Positions 23,407 through 30,143 of a stretch of DNA of 30,143 nt are shown here, piece after piece; position 1 is the first letter of the stretch, and every line of letters begins with the position of its first letter. Under the pieces are notes generated by a model. It was not told the origin of the DNA and searched no databases. It was given only the letters and a program-made list of their open reading frames with translations. The position numbers and the translations under genes are program-made. The stretch is from positions 1 through 30,143 of the forward strand of contig JBGAPI010000062.1 of the NCBI GenBank assembly GCA_044221335.1, given 5' to 3'. This stretch comes from JBGAPI01 sp044221335. Lineage in GTDB: Bacteria > Pseudomonadota > Gammaproteobacteria > Xanthomonadales > Ahniellaceae.

Positions 23407-24459
23407 ATGCGAATTCCCGTCGCACTCGCACTCGCACTCGCTCTCGCACTCGTCGCCGGCCTGCATCCATCGCCGTGTCGCGCCGAGGTGCGCGAGACGA
23501 TCGACACCTCCATCCTCTGGCAGACGCGCAACGACGCGTTCTCCGACAACTTCTATTCGATCCGTCCGCGGCAGCGGGACCTGTCGGTCAGCGGCTACGG
23601 CTACTACGAGATCGGACCGATGGCCTACGTCGCGACCCGGCACGAGTCGAAGTCCACGCCGCACTGGAACGCCTGGCACCGCTGGTTCAAGGGCAAGCCG
23701 CAGATGGAGCACGTGTTCACCCATCTTGCCGACGAGAACAAGCGGCTGCCGGGCTGGGGCTATGTCGACGAGGGCAGCGAAGGCGCGGTTGCCGATACGT
23801 CACACGCAGGCCTGACGGATCTCTATCGCCTGGCGAAGTTCGACGGCACGACCGGCGACCTGCAGCACGTGTACACCACCGATCTCGACGAGGCCGGCGG
23901 CTACGCGGCCCAGGGCTGGAAGGTCGAGGGCACCAAGGGTTACGTGTTCAGGCACGCCCTTCCGACCGCCTATCCGACGCTCGGCGTCGATGCGACCGGT
24001 GCGATCTACTTCACCACGCCAGGTTTGAGCGATACGTCCGCGGCGAGCCCGCAGGGCAAGGTCGCCTGCGGCGGCAAGCTCAGCGTCCTGCTGGACGGCC
24101 AGGCCCATGGGCCCTTCGCGTCCGACTATCTCCCGATTCCGGGCACGACCCAGTACCGCTGCCTGTCACGCGGCACCGTCTACGCGGGTGCCGGCGCGCA
24201 CACCCTGAGCCTGCGCCAGTCGGGCTTCGCGGCGCGGATGGCAGGCACCGACCGCAGCGGCAAGGCCTACGACGTCTGGCGGCTGTCTCCGGAAGCGACC
24301 ACGGTGAAGACCTTCACCCTGGGAACGGGCAAGGCCATCGGCACCGGCCTCACGATCACCGACGAGCGGTTCTACGCCGATCCGCGCCAGGTGCCGGAAG
24401 ATCTGCGCCCGGCCGCCGGCGAACCGGGCGAGCGGGCAGAGCCCTTCCGGCGTCGATAG
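23407..24459 (+). CDS. Secreted DUF5648-like repeat protein
   Basis: A 350-aa exported protein. The signal peptide is MRIPVALALALALALVAGL, ending CRA before EVRETID. The mature part contains two modules resembling DUF5648, which usually reads YRxYN...HFYTT...E. Here they appear as WHRWFKGKPQMEHVFTHLAD and LYRLAKFDGTTGDLQHVYTT, each followed by a WGYVDEG or WKVEGTKGYVF segment. The last third is another beta domain with SVLLDGQAHGPFASDY. ATG 23407 is chosen because the signal peptide starts there; the longer upstream frame is non-coding. The role of DUF5648 is not established; it often accompanies secreted enzymes and surface proteins. It is transcribed alone, ending 140 bases before the convergent EttA gene. 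Confidence 0.78.
   Translation: MRIPVALALALALALVAGLHPSPCRAEVRETIDTSILWQTRNDAFSDNFYSIRPRQRDLSVSGYGYYEIGPMAYVATRHESKSTPHWNAWHRWFKGKPQMEHVFTHLADENKRLPGWGYVDEGSEGAVADTSHAGLTDLYRLAKFDGTTGDLQHVYTTDLDEAGGYAAQGWKVEGTKGYVFRHALPTAYPTLGVDATGAIYFTTPGLSDTSAASPQGKVACGGKLSVLLDGQAHGPFASDYLPIPGTTQYRCLSRGTVYAGAGAHTLSLRQSGFAARMAGTDRSGKAYDVWRLSPEATTVKTFTLGTGKAIGTGLTITDERFYADPRQVPEDLRPAAGEPGERAEPFRRR
23423..23458 (+). repeat. Hexamer repeat inside a signal-peptide coding region
   Basis: Near the start of the DUF5648-like gene, the hexamer CGCACT recurs with one variant copy (CGCTCT), encoding alternating Ala-Leu in the signal-peptide core. Slippage would add or remove two residues without shifting the frame. Confidence 0.6.
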
Positions 24460-24577
24460 CAGCAGGTCGCCGCACGTGCCGTCGACAGCGGTCACCGACG
24501 CCCAGAGGCATCGATGTGAATTCCGGAATCAGGTCCCCGGGCCCGCCGTGGGCGACCTGCCTCGCCGAGCCCTGGCG

Positions 24578-24604
24578 GGTGAATCCGGCGCAGCCGGATT
24601 CACC
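24578..24604 (-). terminator. 12-bp hairpin overlapping the ettA stop codon
   Basis: Bases 24578-24589 and 24593-24604 are perfect complements (GGTGAATCCGGC and GCCGGATTCACC) around a 3-base loop. The stop codon of ettA (24600-24602) lies inside one arm. No T-run follows on the minus strand. It may be a terminator or 3'-end stabiliser for ettA, and could also serve the convergent DUF5648-like gene. Confidence 0.55.
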
Positions 24605-26264
24605 GCGCGAGCGGCTTGTAGCGGATCCGGTGCGGCTTCGCGGCTTCCTCGCCGAGGCGACGCTTCTTGTCTTCCTCGTACTCGCGGTAGTTGCCCGGGA
24701 AGAACTCCACGTGGGAGTCGCCCTCGAACGCCAGGATGTGGGTCGCGATGCGGTCGAGGAACCAGCGGTCGTGGGAGATCACCAGCGCCGCGCCGGGGAA
24801 TTCCAGCAGTGCCTCTTCCAGCGCGCGCAGGGTTTCGACGTCGAGGTCGTTCGACGGTTCGTCGAGCAGCAGCACGTTGCCGCCGGCCATCAGCGTCTTG
24901 GCGAGATGCAGGCGGCCGCGTTCGCCGCCGGAGAGCTGGCCGACCAGCTTCTGCTGGTCCGCGCCCTTGAAGTTGAAGCGGCCGATGTAGGCGCGCGACG
25001 GCGTCGTGTACTTGCCGATGGTCAGCATGTCGAGGCCGCCGGAGACCTCCTGCCACACGTTCTTGTCGGACGACAGCGCGTCGCGCGACTGGTCGACGTA
25101 GGCGACCTTCACCGTATGGCCGACCGTGATCTCGCCGGCGTCCGGCGTCTCGACGCCGGCGATCAGCTTGAACAGCGTCGACTTGCCGGCGCCGTTCGGG
25201 CCGATGATGCCGATGATCGCGCCGGGCGGAACCCGGAACGACAGGTCGTCGATCAGCATGCGGTCGCCGAAGGCCTTCGACACGCCCTTGAACTCGATCA
25301 CGTTGTCGCCGAGGCGCTCGCCGGGCGGGATGTAGATTTCGTTGGTTTCGTTGCGCAGCTGGTACTCGACCGAGTTCAGCTCCTCGAACCGGGCGAGACG
25401 AGCCTTGCCCTTGGACTGGCGTCCCTTGGCGTTCTGCCGCACCCACTCCAGTTCCTTCTCGATCGCCTTCTGCCGCGCCTTCTCGGTCGACGCTTCCTGC
25501 TTCAGGCGCTGGTCCTTCTGTTCCAGCCAGGAGGAATAGTTGCCCTTCCACGGAATGCCGCGGCCGCGGTCGAGCTCGAGGATCCACTCGGCGGCGTTGT
25601 CCAGGAAGTAGCGATCGTGGGTGACCGCGACCACGGTGCCGGGGAAGCGCGCGAGGAACTGCTCCAGCCACTCGACCGACTCGGCGTCGAGATGGTTGGT
25701 CGGCTCGTCGAGCAGCAGCATGTCGGGATTCGACAGCAGCAGGCGGCACAGCGCGACGCGGCGCTTCTCGCCGCCGGAGAGCTTCGCGATCTTCGCGTCC
25801 CACGGCGGCAGGCGCAGCGCGTCGGCGGCCTGCTCGAGCTGCTGGTCCATGTTGTGGCCGTCGGCGGCGTGGATGATCGCCTCGAGGCGCGCCTGCTCGG
25901 CGGCGAGCTTGTCGAAGTCGGCGTCCGGCTCGGCGTAGGCGGCGTAGACCGCATCGAGCTTGGTCTGCGCGTCCTTGACGTTGCTCATGCCCTCTTCGAC
26001 CGCCTCGCGCACGGTGTGCTCGGGATTGAGCTTCGGCTCCTGCTCGAGGAAGCCGATCTTGATGCCCGGCTGCGGCCGCGCCTCGCCGTTGATCTCGGTG
26101 TCGACGCCGGCCATGATCCGGAGCACCGTCGACTTGCCCGAGCCGTTCAAGCCCAGCAGGCCGATCTTGGCGCCCGGGAAGAAGGACAGCGAGATGTCCT
26201 TGATGATCTCGCGCTTCGGGGGAACGATCTTGCTCACCCCGATCATGGTGTAGATGTACTGCAT
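24600..26264 (-). CDS. ettA: EttA, energy-dependent translational throttle (ABC-F ATPase)
   Basis: Cytoplasmic ABC-F protein that binds the ribosomal E site and tunes the first step of elongation according to ATP/ADP. The 554-aa product has two ATPase domains: Walker A GLNGSGKST (38-46), signature LSGGE (162-166), Walker B LLLDEP (183-188); then GPNGAGKST (355-363), LSGGE (444-448) and LLLDEP (465-470). The arm insertion (about 95-140) and the charged linker between domains are present. The length equals that of E. coli EttA (555 aa). The start is ATG 26264, giving the family N-terminus MQYIYTMIGVSK; in-frame extension to 26300 is unlikely. A single-gene unit, bounded by a 26-bp inverted repeat pair upstream and a hairpin at its stop codon. 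Confidence 0.96.
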   Translation of the reverse strand: MQYIYTMIGVSKIVPPKREIIKDISLSFFPGAKIGLLGLNGSGKSTVLRIMAGVDTEINGEARPQPGIKIGFLEQEPKLNPEHTVREAVEEGMSNVKDAQTKLDAVYAAYAEPDADFDKLAAEQARLEAIIHAADGHNMDQQLEQAADALRLPPWDAKIAKLSGGEKRRVALCRLLLSNPDMLLLDEPTNHLDAESVEWLEQFLARFPGTVVAVTHDRYFLDNAAEWILELDRGRGIPWKGNYSSWLEQKDQRLKQEASTEKARQKAIEKELEWVRQNAKGRQSKGKARLARFEELNSVEYQLRNETNEIYIPPGERLGDNVIEFKGVSKAFGDRMLIDDLSFRVPPGAIIGIIGPNGAGKSTLFKLIAGVETPDAGEITVGHTVKVAYVDQSRDALSSDKNVWQEVSGGLDMLTIGKYTTPSRAYIGRFNFKGADQQKLVGQLSGGERGRLHLAKTLMAGGNVLLLDEPSNDLDVETLRALEEALLEFPGAALVISHDRWFLDRIATHILAFEGDSHVEFFPGNYREYEEDKKRRLGEEAAKPHRIRYKPLAR

Positions 26265-26372
26265 GGGATCCGGATCCTCGGAGGGGACGGCGCCGTCCAC
26301 CAGCAGGTGGGCGGTCGCGACGGAGAAGGAAGCCGGTCATTTTCGGGCTTGGGGAGCGCCAAGTCCAGCACC

Positions 26373-26479
26373 GTAGGGCGGGCCCTGCCCGCCATCGCTA
26401 GGCGCAGTGGCCTTGCGCAAGGTGATCCGAAGTCGCGAGGTGGAAGCGGCGAGGCGATGGCGGGCAGGGCCCGCCCTAC
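26373..26479. repeat. Perfect 26-bp inverted pair of REP-like elements
   Basis: Positions 26373-26398 and 26454-26479 are exact reverse complements; the left arm begins GTAGGGCGGGCCCTGCCCGC. Each arm can also fold on itself (GGCGGGC, 3-base loop, GCCCGCC). The 55-base centre is less ordered but contains a short CTTGCGCAAG palindrome. The layout, two head-to-head REP copies with a spacer, is that of a REPIN. It fills the gap between the DUF5916 gene end and the ettA promoter region, and its right end nearly touches the DUF5916 stop codon. Confidence 0.82.
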
Positions 26480-26480
26480 C

Positions 26481-28742
26481 TCAGAAGCGGTAGCGCAGCT
26501 TGACCAGGAACTGGTCCGAGGTCCGCAGGTGGGTCGCCAGCGTGAACAGCGATCCCAGGGAACGCTCGTCGGCGTCCTCGAACTGCTGTCCGCCGCGGCT
26601 GTAGACCGCGTAGAAGTCGGAGGCCTCGGCGAAGGTCCAGCGGTAGCGCAGCTGCACGCCGAAATCGCGCACGGTGAACGACTCGATCGGATCGGCGCTC
26701 GGTCGCACCCGCTGGTCGGGGCCGAGGCGGTAGCTCTCGCCGTCGTGGGCCGCGATCGTCAGCCACTGGGTCTTGACGCGCAGTTCGTGGCGATCGGCCG
26801 GCTGCCAGGACAACGACCAGGCGCTGGACAGGATCTCGCGGTGGTAGCGGCCGAACAGCGTGTCCTCGCGCCAGATCAGCCAGTCGTCGCTGGTCCGGTA
26901 GCCGACCTGCGCTTGCAGCGAGAGTCGATCGCCGATGAAGCGGGTGGCATTGAGGTCGCCGGCGAGGTAGTAGCGGGTCAGTCCCTCGCCGAAGGTGAAC
27001 AGGTCGGCGCCGAGGAGCCAGTCGCCGCGCCGCGGCGCACTCAGGTCCAGGCGCAGGAAGGCGCGTGCCGGCTGGTAGTAGTCACCGTGGCCGCGCGAGA
27101 TCAGGTCGTCGACGCCGCCATACCGGTAGCGTCCGGTCACGGTGAATTCCACGCCGGAACGCAGCGTGGTGTCGGCGTAGCCGTAGACCTCGGAGGGCAG
27201 CCGCTGCCCGTGGTCGTTGGCGCTGTAGAGCGCCTGCATGAACCACTTGCGGCTGGCGATCGCGCTGTCCGCGGCGAAGCTGCTGTCGACATAGGTCGCG
27301 TTGAGATTGAGCCGGTTCAGGCTCGCGCGCTGCATGTAGCCGAGGTCGTTGAAGTCGACCTTGTTGCCGAAGTGCATCGCCAGCGCGTTGTAGCGCCAGG
27401 CGCCCGGCGGCGCGTAGTCGTAGCGCAGCCACTCGAAATGGTCGGTGTGGTCGTTGCCGGGTTCTTCGATGTCGGTGCGCACGAACTGGGTCGACAGCGT
27501 GTGGACCTCGCTCGGCCGCCATTTGAGGTCGACGCCGTTGACCAGCGCCTGGCGGTCGAGGAAGGGCCGGTCGGCGTAGCTGCCGAAGTAGCCGAAGGTG
27601 GTGTCGGCGACGGGGTAGGTGAGGCGCTGCACATAGAAGCTACGTCCGTCGACGTCCGCGTTCTTCGCCTCGGCGGCGGCGAGCACGCCGTAGTTGAGGC
27701 CGTGCGTGCTCCCGATCACCTTCACTGCCGCGTCGATGTCGGCCGCACTGCCGTCGTCGTCGCGCGGGCCGCCGATGCGACGGGTGTAGACCAGCTGGCC
27801 GCTGTTCGGCGTCTGCAGGTCGAAGAAGCCCTGGTTCTCGGTGAAGAACGGCCGCTTGTCGGAGAAGAAGGTCTCGATCGCGTCGAAGTTGACGACGAGA
27901 TCATCGGACTCGACCTGGCCGAAGTCGGGATTGAGTGCCGCGGCGAGCTGGAAGTTGCCGCTGGGCTTGTAGATCAGGTCGACGCCGCCCTTCGCCTCGG
28001 AGCGACCGCTGCGCAAGTCCGCGAGGCCCGACACGTAGGGCCAGTAGTGAAACTGCGAGCTCTGGAACTGCGCGATCTCGACGTGCGGATAGTTGGACAC
28101 GAAGCGCGCGCGCTCGAAGCTCTCCGGTGCCGATGCCGAGCGCTGCGAGTTCACGCCGAGCACGCGGTCGAACAGCACCGCCACCGTACGGCGCGGCGCA
28201 TCGGAGTCCTTCATCTGCGCCACCGTCCACGGGATCAGCATCTCCACCGACCAGGAGTCCGGCTCCTCGTGGACGGCGTGCTGCCACTCGCCGTCCCAGT
28301 CGGTCGAATAGCTGTTCTCGTTGGTGAGCGTCGCGTCCTGGACCGCGCCCGACAGGCCGACGGTGAAGTTGTAGGCGGTGACGCCATCGGCATTGAAGTC
28401 GATGAACAGATTGACCCGGTCGCCGGGGATGTCGGCATCGCGCGCGGTCACCGAATGCTGGCGCGGCACGCCGGCCGGCTGCTGCACGGTGATGGCGACC
28501 GCGATGCCCTCCGGCGTGCCGACGATGCGCGCCTCGGCGGGATAGTCGGGCGCCGCGAGCGAGAAGGGCTGGGTGACGACGAAATGGTCGAAGCGCTGGG
28601 CGTCCTGCCACTCGGGCTCGTCGGCGATGCCGTCGACGCGGATGGCCGCGTTGGCGGTCGTCGTTGCCGTCGCGACGAGGAGTGCTGCGGCTCCGAGCAG
28701 GGTGCGAGGGCCCTGGGCCCTCGGAAGGAGTCCCGGCCTCAC
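26481..28742 (-). CDS. DUF5916 family protein (CBM9-like domain plus outer-membrane barrel)
   Basis: A 753-aa protein with signal peptide (core TLLGAAALLVATA, ending ANA before AIRVDG). The next 190 residues are CBM9/DOMON-like (IRVDGIADEPEWQDAQRFDH, then DRVNLFIDFNADGVTAYNF). The remaining part matches DUF5916: ALNPDFGQVESDDLVVNFDA, FFSDKRPFFTENQGFF and many alternating strands of an outer-membrane beta barrel, ending in the terminal aromatic YRF expected for BAM insertion. The start is set at GTG 28742; an upstream extension to 28850 would run through a REP element and is rejected. A role in handling or sensing extracellular carbohydrate is suggested by the CBM9-like part but not proven. 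It follows the oxidoreductase gene on the same strand. Confidence 0.87.
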   Translation of the reverse strand: MRPGLLPRAQGPRTLLGAAALLVATATTTANAAIRVDGIADEPEWQDAQRFDHFVVTQPFSLAAPDYPAEARIVGTPEGIAVAITVQQPAGVPRQHSVTARDADIPGDRVNLFIDFNADGVTAYNFTVGLSGAVQDATLTNENSYSTDWDGEWQHAVHEEPDSWSVEMLIPWTVAQMKDSDAPRRTVAVLFDRVLGVNSQRSASAPESFERARFVSNYPHVEIAQFQSSQFHYWPYVSGLADLRSGRSEAKGGVDLIYKPSGNFQLAAALNPDFGQVESDDLVVNFDAIETFFSDKRPFFTENQGFFDLQTPNSGQLVYTRRIGGPRDDDGSAADIDAAVKVIGSTHGLNYGVLAAAEAKNADVDGRSFYVQRLTYPVADTTFGYFGSYADRPFLDRQALVNGVDLKWRPSEVHTLSTQFVRTDIEEPGNDHTDHFEWLRYDYAPPGAWRYNALAMHFGNKVDFNDLGYMQRASLNRLNLNATYVDSSFAADSAIASRKWFMQALYSANDHGQRLPSEVYGYADTTLRSGVEFTVTGRYRYGGVDDLISRGHGDYYQPARAFLRLDLSAPRRGDWLLGADLFTFGEGLTRYYLAGDLNATRFIGDRLSLQAQVGYRTSDDWLIWREDTLFGRYHREILSSAWSLSWQPADRHELRVKTQWLTIAAHDGESYRLGPDQRVRPSADPIESFTVRDFGVQLRYRWTFAEASDFYAVYSRGGQQFEDADERSLGSLFTLATHLRTSDQFLVKLRYRF

Positions 28743-28763
28743 CCGCCAGCGCGAGGTGTCGTC

Positions 28764-28789
28764 GCCATGGCGGGCAGTGCCCGCCCTAC
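28764..28789. repeat. Solitary REP-like element
   Basis: A GCCATGGCGGGCAGTGCCCG sequence continuing into CCCTAC, closely matching the right arm of the pair at 26454-26479 (one or two differences). It lies two bases beyond the stop codon of the oxidoreductase gene and just ahead of the DUF5916 start. Confidence 0.75.
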
Positions 28790-28791
28790 GG

Positions 28792-29850
28792 TCAGAGCGC
28801 ATGCAGACCGGCCCGTTTCCTGAGGATTGCGGCCAGCACGTCCGGGGCATAGTCGAAGGAGTCGTAATACAGGCGGTCCTCGGGCAGGCCGTGCGCGACG
28901 AAGGCGTGGCGGGCCGCGTTGATCATCGCCGGCGGTCCGCCCATGTAGGCGTCGAACTCGGCGAGGTCGGGGTGGTCGGCGATCACCGCGTCGTGCACCA
29001 GGCCGACCCGGTGGCGGGTCGCCTCGTCGCCGGCGGGATCCGACAGCACCGCGGAGTAGTGGAAGGCCGGATGCAGTTCGCGCCATTGCGCGGCGAGGTC
29101 GGGCAAGTAGAGATCGGCCTCGCGCCGCACCCCCCAGTAGAGATGGATCGGGCGGGTCGAGCCCAGCGCGATGAAGTGCTCGATCAGCGCTTTCACGGGT
29201 GCCAGGCCGGTACCGCCGGCGACCATCAGGAGCGCACGCTCGGAATCCTCGCGCGGCACGAAGGTGCCGAGCGGACCCTCGATGCGCAGCACCTCGCCGA
29301 CCTTCATGCCGGTGAAGATGTGGTGGGTGTAGCCGCCGCCCTCGACGTGACGCACGTGCAGTTCGATGTCCTCGTCGGCTTCCGGCGCGTTGGCGATCGA
29401 GAACGCGCGGCGCTTGCCGCCGGCGACCAGCACGTCGATGTACTGGCCGGCGAGCCAGCGCAGGCGATCGCCGCGCGGCGCACGCAGCGTGAGCCGCATC
29501 ACGTCGTCGGCGAGCCGGGTCATCGCGACCACTTTCACGGCGAGTTGCCGTCGCGGCAGGTCGGCGACGGTGGCGACCTCGCGCGCGGCCAGCGTCAGGT
29601 CGGAGCGCGCCTGCGCCTGACACAGCAGCACCTGATGCCGTGCGACCGCCTCATCGTCGAGCGCCTCCGGATCGGCGACCGCGTACACGCACTCGCCGGC
29701 GACCAGGGTCGCCTTGCAACTGCCACAGCGCCCACCGAGACAGGAGTAGGGCAGCGCGAGCCCGGCACGCCGCGCGGCCTCCAGCACGGTCTCATCGGCC
29801 TCGGCATCGAACTGCCGGCCGCTGGGGGTGAGGGTGATCCGGTGGGACAT
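28792..29850 (-). CDS. 2Fe-2S ferredoxin/FAD/NAD(P)H oxidoreductase (CDP-6-deoxy-glucoseen reductase-like)
   Basis: A 352-aa electron-transfer flavoprotein. The N-terminal ferredoxin domain binds a plant-type 2Fe-2S cluster with cysteines 37, 42, 45 and 77 (CLGGRCGSC and LLCQA). The FAD domain shows the R-x-F-S motif (RAFSIAN), the NAD(P)H domain has AGGTGLAPVKALIEH, and the tail has the usual GGPPAM segment. The layout equals that of AscD/RfbI-type CDP-6-deoxy-L-threo-D-glycero-4-hexulose-3-dehydrase reductases and of phenol or toluate reductase components. The automatic glucoseen-reductase name is common for this group, but the partner dehydrase is not in this window, so the true electron acceptor is unclear. 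ATG 29850 is the start; GGAG lies about a dozen bases upstream. Confidence 0.88.
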   Translation of the reverse strand: MSHRITLTPSGRQFDAEADETVLEAARRAGLALPYSCLGGRCGSCKATLVAGECVYAVADPEALDDEAVARHQVLLCQAQARSDLTLAAREVATVADLPRRQLAVKVVAMTRLADDVMRLTLRAPRGDRLRWLAGQYIDVLVAGGKRRAFSIANAPEADEDIELHVRHVEGGGYTHHIFTGMKVGEVLRIEGPLGTFVPREDSERALLMVAGGTGLAPVKALIEHFIALGSTRPIHLYWGVRREADLYLPDLAAQWRELHPAFHYSAVLSDPAGDEATRHRVGLVHDAVIADHPDLAEFDAYMGGPPAMINAARHAFVAHGLPEDRLYYDSFDYAPDVLAAILRKRAGLHAL

Positions 29851-29945
29851 CGGCCGATTGTCTCCGAGGGCCGGCCGGAGGTCTCTATGACGTTGGGCAC
29901 ACGCGTGCGGAATCGCGGGCGGATTCGTGGCGAAGCGCGGGCGGC

Positions 29946-30031
29946 GTAGGGCGCGCCTTGCGCGCCATCGTGACAGGCGCAGAGCGCGCCATTGCGAATC
30001 GCCTCGCGGCGGTGCGCATCGTGCGCCCTAC
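29946..30031. repeat. Diverged REP-like inverted pair
   Basis: Begins GTAGGGCGCGCCTTGCGCGC at 29946 and ends GTGCGCCCTAC at 30031. The outer nine bases (29946-29954 and 30023-30031) are perfect complements and the inner parts are diverged. It resembles the pair at 26373-26479 in layout and outer sequence. It fills most of the gap between the oxidoreductase gene and the EAL-domain gene. Confidence 0.65.
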
Positions 30032-30035
30032 GTCC

Positions 30036-30143
30036 TCAGGCCCACGCCTCCGCCGGCCGCGGCTGCGAGAAGAGGAAGCCCTGGCCGTAGGCGCAGCCCA
30101 GCGCCAGCAGCTGGTCGCGCTGCTGGGTGGTCTCGATGCCCTC
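30036..30143 (-). CDS. EAL-domain protein (c-di-GMP phosphodiesterase), C-terminal 35 residues only
   Basis: The frame is open from the window edge to TGA (30036-30038) and reads EGIETTQQRDQLLALGC, then AYGQGFLFSQP and a short PRPAEAWA end. This is the characteristic last helix and strand of EAL domains: E-G-V/I-E-T, then L-G-x-x-Y-G-Q-G-x-L-F-S-x-P. The start and any GGDEF, PAS or sensor part lie beyond the window. Whether the enzyme is active cannot be judged, because the E-x-L catalytic motif is not included. It is on the same strand as the oxidoreductase, separated by the REP-like pair. Confidence 0.85.
   Translation of the reverse strand, partial: EGIETTQQRDQLLALGCAYGQGFLFSQPRPAEAWA

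Noticed and set aside
23142..28823. An open frame of about 1890 codons on the plus strand across ettA and the DUF5916 gene
   Set aside because: It is the shadow of two well-defined minus-strand genes and of the DUF5648-like gene in another frame. The protein has no domain pattern.
28743..28850. Upstream extension of the DUF5916 protein
   Set aside because: It would translate a REP-like element and the end of the oxidoreductase gene. The signal peptide is preceded by a usable GTG at 28742.

Overview
The window is very GC-rich (about two thirds G+C or more by eye) and coded on both strands. It looks like chromosomal DNA of a gammaproteobacterium of the Xanthomonadales/Lysobacterales type. This is inferred from REP-like GTAGGGCG...CCCGCC palindromes between genes, an IPTL-CTERM-like sorting motif, DUF5648-like and DUF5916 proteins, and frequent GTG starts. 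No rRNA, tRNA, CRISPR array, integrase or transposase was seen.

Left part (1-7599, + strand): the 3' part of a periplasmic PpiC-type peptidyl-prolyl isomerase, a strong 15-bp hairpin, then a tight surface-polysaccharide operon. The operon holds an ABC-2 permease (Wzm-like), an ATPase with a C-terminal cargo domain (Wzt-like), a GT2 glycosyltransferase, a SAM methyltransferase ending in a coiled coil, a 609-aa putative glycosyltransferase with a PqqD-like N-terminus, and a second GT2 enzyme. Three junctions are 4-bp GTGA stop/start overlaps. Together they would build, possibly cap, and export an O-antigen-like glycan by the ABC-transporter route.

Centre (7678-18990): a 2481-codon surface protein gene with 14 regular Ig-like repeats, one divergent repeat and a C-terminal beta-helix, followed by three tandem tail-collar (MdpB-like) genes, a small secreted protein whose start codon lies inside a perfect hairpin, a Tat-exported protein, a GNAT acetyltransferase, and a convergent DUF6916-like gene. 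The giant protein carries a sorting-signal-like segment followed directly by a second signal peptide near its N-terminus, as if two secreted proteins had been fused. This collar/acetyltransferase/DUF6916 block is the best candidate for an undescribed cell-surface system.

Right-centre (19240-24459): a radical SAM/SPASM protein and a class I methyltransferase on +, convergent with a TPR-GT41 (SPINDLY/OGT-like) glycosyltransferase on -. A 535-bp stretch with degraded or frameshifted small ORFs follows, then a secreted DUF5648-like protein whose signal peptide is encoded by a hexamer repeat.

Right end (24600-30143, - strand): EttA ABC-F translation factor, a DUF5916 outer-membrane-type protein, a 2Fe-2S/FAD/NAD oxidoreductase, and the last 35 codons of an EAL-domain protein. 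The gaps between these minus-strand genes carry REP-like palindromes, including a perfect 26-bp inverted pair.
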